A stretch of 14,551 nt of DNA from Candidatus Peregrinibacteria bacterium CG_4_10_14_0_2_um_filter_43_11 (GTDB taxonomy: Bacteria; Patescibacteriota; Gracilibacteria; UM-FILTER-43-11), in the NCBI GenBank assembly GCA_002792495.1, contig PFOK01000014.1, positions 1 to 14,551 on the forward strand. The letters run 5' to 3'. Position 1 is the first letter of the stretch. The number at the start of each line of letters is the position of its first letter. This document shows, one piece after another, positions 13,483 to 14,551 of this stretch. Position numbers and translations under genes: made by a program. The notes beneath the pieces were generated by a model, which was not told where the DNA came from, searched no databases, and was given only the letters and a program-made list of their open reading frames with translations.

Positions 13483-14382
13483 TTATATACAAAAATTTTT
13501 AAGCAAGGCCATGCGCATGTAAACACCGTTTTCCGCCTGACGGAAATAGGCCGCCTGCGGTAAGGCGTCCACGTCTGTCGCAATTTCGTCCACACGGGGC
13601 AGGGGGTGCAAAACACGCAACGAAGTTTTGCCTTTTTTGACCATCGCTACGGTAAGTACATAACATCCTTTCAACGCCTCATAATCGGACGGGTTGTCAA
13701 AACGTTCCTGTTGAATTCGGGTCATGTAAAGCACATCCATCGCGGGCAGGTATTTTTCCAAATCGATGTTTTCCTCATAATCAATGCCATGCTCTTTAAG
13801 AAGTTCTGTATAAGATTCCGGAATTTTAAGCACATCCGGACTGATGAACAACACCTTAACGTTGTAATGCGCAAGAATGTACAAAAGAGAATGAACTGTC
13901 CGGCTGAATTTCAGGTCGCCGACAAAACCGATGGTCAATCCATCGACGGTTCCGAATTCGCGGTGAATCGTCAGCATGTCCAGCATGGCCTGGGTTGGGT
14001 GTTGGTTCGCGCCGTCTCCCGCGTTGATGAACGGTTTTTTGGTCACTTGTGTGGCTAGTTTTGCCGCTCCCGCTTCAGAATGACGCATCACGATGGCATC
14101 GGCGTATTTTTCGACCATCCGGATCGTGTCTTCCAGGGTTTCCCCTTTTTTAATGGAGCAGGTTTTTGGATCGGCAACATTGATGAATTGCCCCCCTAGT
14201 CTCAAAATCGCGGATTCAAAAGAAAGACGGGTGCGGGTGCTGGGTTCCAAAAAAAGTGTCGCGATGATTTTCCCATCCAGATCCTGAGTCCGTTTATTTC
14301 TCAGCGCTTCGGCTTCATCGATAAAAAAATCGACTTCCTCGCGGGTGATGTCGACGGTAGTAATGAGCTGAGTACGCTTCAT
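13483..14382 (-). CDS. pyrB: aspartate carbamoyltransferase catalytic chain
   Basis: Joins carbamoyl phosphate to aspartate, the committed step of pyrimidine synthesis. The 299 residues match the catalytic chain. Motifs are FLEPSTRTRLSFE (44-56) and a mobile-loop region KKGETLEDT (78-86) for carbamoyl phosphate, NQHPTQAMLD (126-135, His128 and Gln131), VGDLKFSRTVHSL (154-166), YMTRIQQERF (219-228) and HPLPRVDEI (259-267). No pyrI regulatory chain follows; pyrC does, as in Gram-positive-type operons. No PyrR-binding attenuator is evident in the short leader. The ATG at 14382 has no Shine-Dalgarno. A tandem 8-bp repeat begins about 75 bp upstream. Confidence 0.97.
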   Translation of the reverse strand: MKRTQLITTVDITREEVDFFIDEAEALRNKRTQDLDGKIIATLFLEPSTRTRLSFESAILRLGGQFINVADPKTCSIKKGETLEDTIRMVEKYADAIVMRHSEAGAAKLATQVTKKPFINAGDGANQHPTQAMLDMLTIHREFGTVDGLTIGFVGDLKFSRTVHSLLYILAHYNVKVLFISPDVLKIPESYTELLKEHGIDYEENIDLEKYLPAMDVLYMTRIQQERFDNPSDYEALKGCYVLTVAMVKKGKTSLRVLHPLPRVDEIATDVDALPQAAYFRQAENGVYMRMALLKNFCI

Positions 14383-14412
14383 AATGATTTGTTTAATGTA
14401 AGGGCTACTGCT

Positions 14413-14441
14413 ATTCTATTACAAGATTACAAAATTCGGAA
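14413..14441 (-). promoter_or_regulatory. candidate promoter of pyrBC
   Basis: TAGAAT (14413-14418, minus strand) is the same -10 box used by ligA, pyrH and the tRNA. The best -35 at 17 bp is TTCCGA (14436-14441), a weak match. Transcription would start near 14406, about 24 nt before pyrB. The inverted copy of the tandem repeat (14418-14432) fills most of the spacer. Confidence 0.45.
14418..14432 (-). repeat. inverted copy of the tandem-repeat unit
   Basis: These 15 bases are the exact reverse complement of nearly two units of the CTTGTAAT array that starts 24 bp further on. They could pair with any array unit to form a hairpin enclosing the spacer. They lie within the candidate pyrB promoter. 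Confidence 0.85.
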
Positions 14442-14456
14442 TTGAAAATTCAAAAT

Positions 14457-14551
14457 TAATCTTGTAATCTTGTAATCTTGTAATCTTGTAATCTTGTAAT
14501 CTTGTAATCTTGTAATCTTGTAATCTTGTAATCTTGTAATCTTGTAATCTT
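14457..14551 (+). repeat. (CTTGTAAT)n tandem repeat, runs off the window
   Basis: A half unit TAAT (14457-14460) is followed by eleven perfect copies of CTTGTAAT and three bases of a twelfth at the window end, with no mismatch. The perfect identity points to recent slippage. It lies upstream of pyrB, starting about 50 bp before its predicted transcription start. Each unit contains TGTAAT, five of six bases of a -10 box in the plus direction. Its full length and the gene beyond it are not visible. Confidence 0.97.

Noticed and set aside
230..14382. UGA read as glycine (genetic code 25)
   Set aside because: All conserved proteins are full-length under the standard code and none needs an in-frame TGA; only avoidance of TGA as a stop is supported.
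14457..14551. CRISPR-like array
   Set aside because: The units are 8 bp and directly abutting, with no spacers, so this is a simple tandem repeat.

Overview
The window is one bacterial chromosomal segment with 14 protein genes, one tRNA gene and little intergenic space. There are no phage genes, transposases or CRISPR arrays. Most genes are recognisable housekeeping functions: NAD-dependent DNA ligase, DnaA, UMP kinase, ribosome recycling factor, the site-2 protease RseP, an HtrA protease, aspartate transcarbamoylase and dihydroorotase. The host cannot be named with confidence. Several traits would fit the Patescibacteria/CPR, perhaps the Peregrinibacteria-Gracilibacteria side, but this is inference: almost no Shine-Dalgarno sequences, short leaders, strong avoidance of UGA as a stop codon, a pared-down pyrH-frr-rseP cluster and PilT with no other pilus gene. 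UGA is not read as an amino acid here, because every conserved gene is open under the standard code.

Layout. Positions 1-165 hold a damaged tRNA-Leu-like remnant and an intact tRNA-Leu(GAG), on the minus strand. Positions 230-3725 hold htrA and ligA, both minus. A divergent promoter region (about 3740-3830) separates ligA from a plus-strand cluster (3909-7358): pilT, a CRP-fold/GAF-like protein, a Tic20/DUF4870-like membrane protein with a coiled-coil tail, a small coiled-coil protein and an unrecognised Gly/Ala-rich protein. This is the least understood part of the window and the best place to look for new biology. Positions 7429-11585 hold pyrH, frr, rseP and dnaA (plus). From 11605 to 14382 the minus strand carries a small Cys4 protein and the pyrB-pyrC pair. 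An 87-bp structured inverted-repeat element lies between the small protein and pyrC. The window ends inside a perfect 8-bp tandem repeat upstream of pyrB.

How the genes work together. PyrB and PyrC catalyse steps 2 and 3 of de novo pyrimidine synthesis, and PyrH phosphorylates the UMP made at the end of it. DnaA and LigA act in replication. HtrA and RseP are envelope proteases. Frr recycles ribosomes. PilT would power retraction of a type IV pilus whose other parts lie elsewhere, with its neighbours as candidate regulators or membrane partners.

Observations that stand out: a candidate sliding-clamp-binding pentapeptide (QMALF) in an acidic insertion of LigA; non-canonical NMN-pocket residues in the same ligase; substitutions in DnaA at two positions that contact the DnaA box in E. 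coli; a lone UGA stop backed by an in-frame UAA; the tRNA-Leu remnant whose anticodon arm is replaced by a palindrome; and overlapping hairpins between pyrH and frr.
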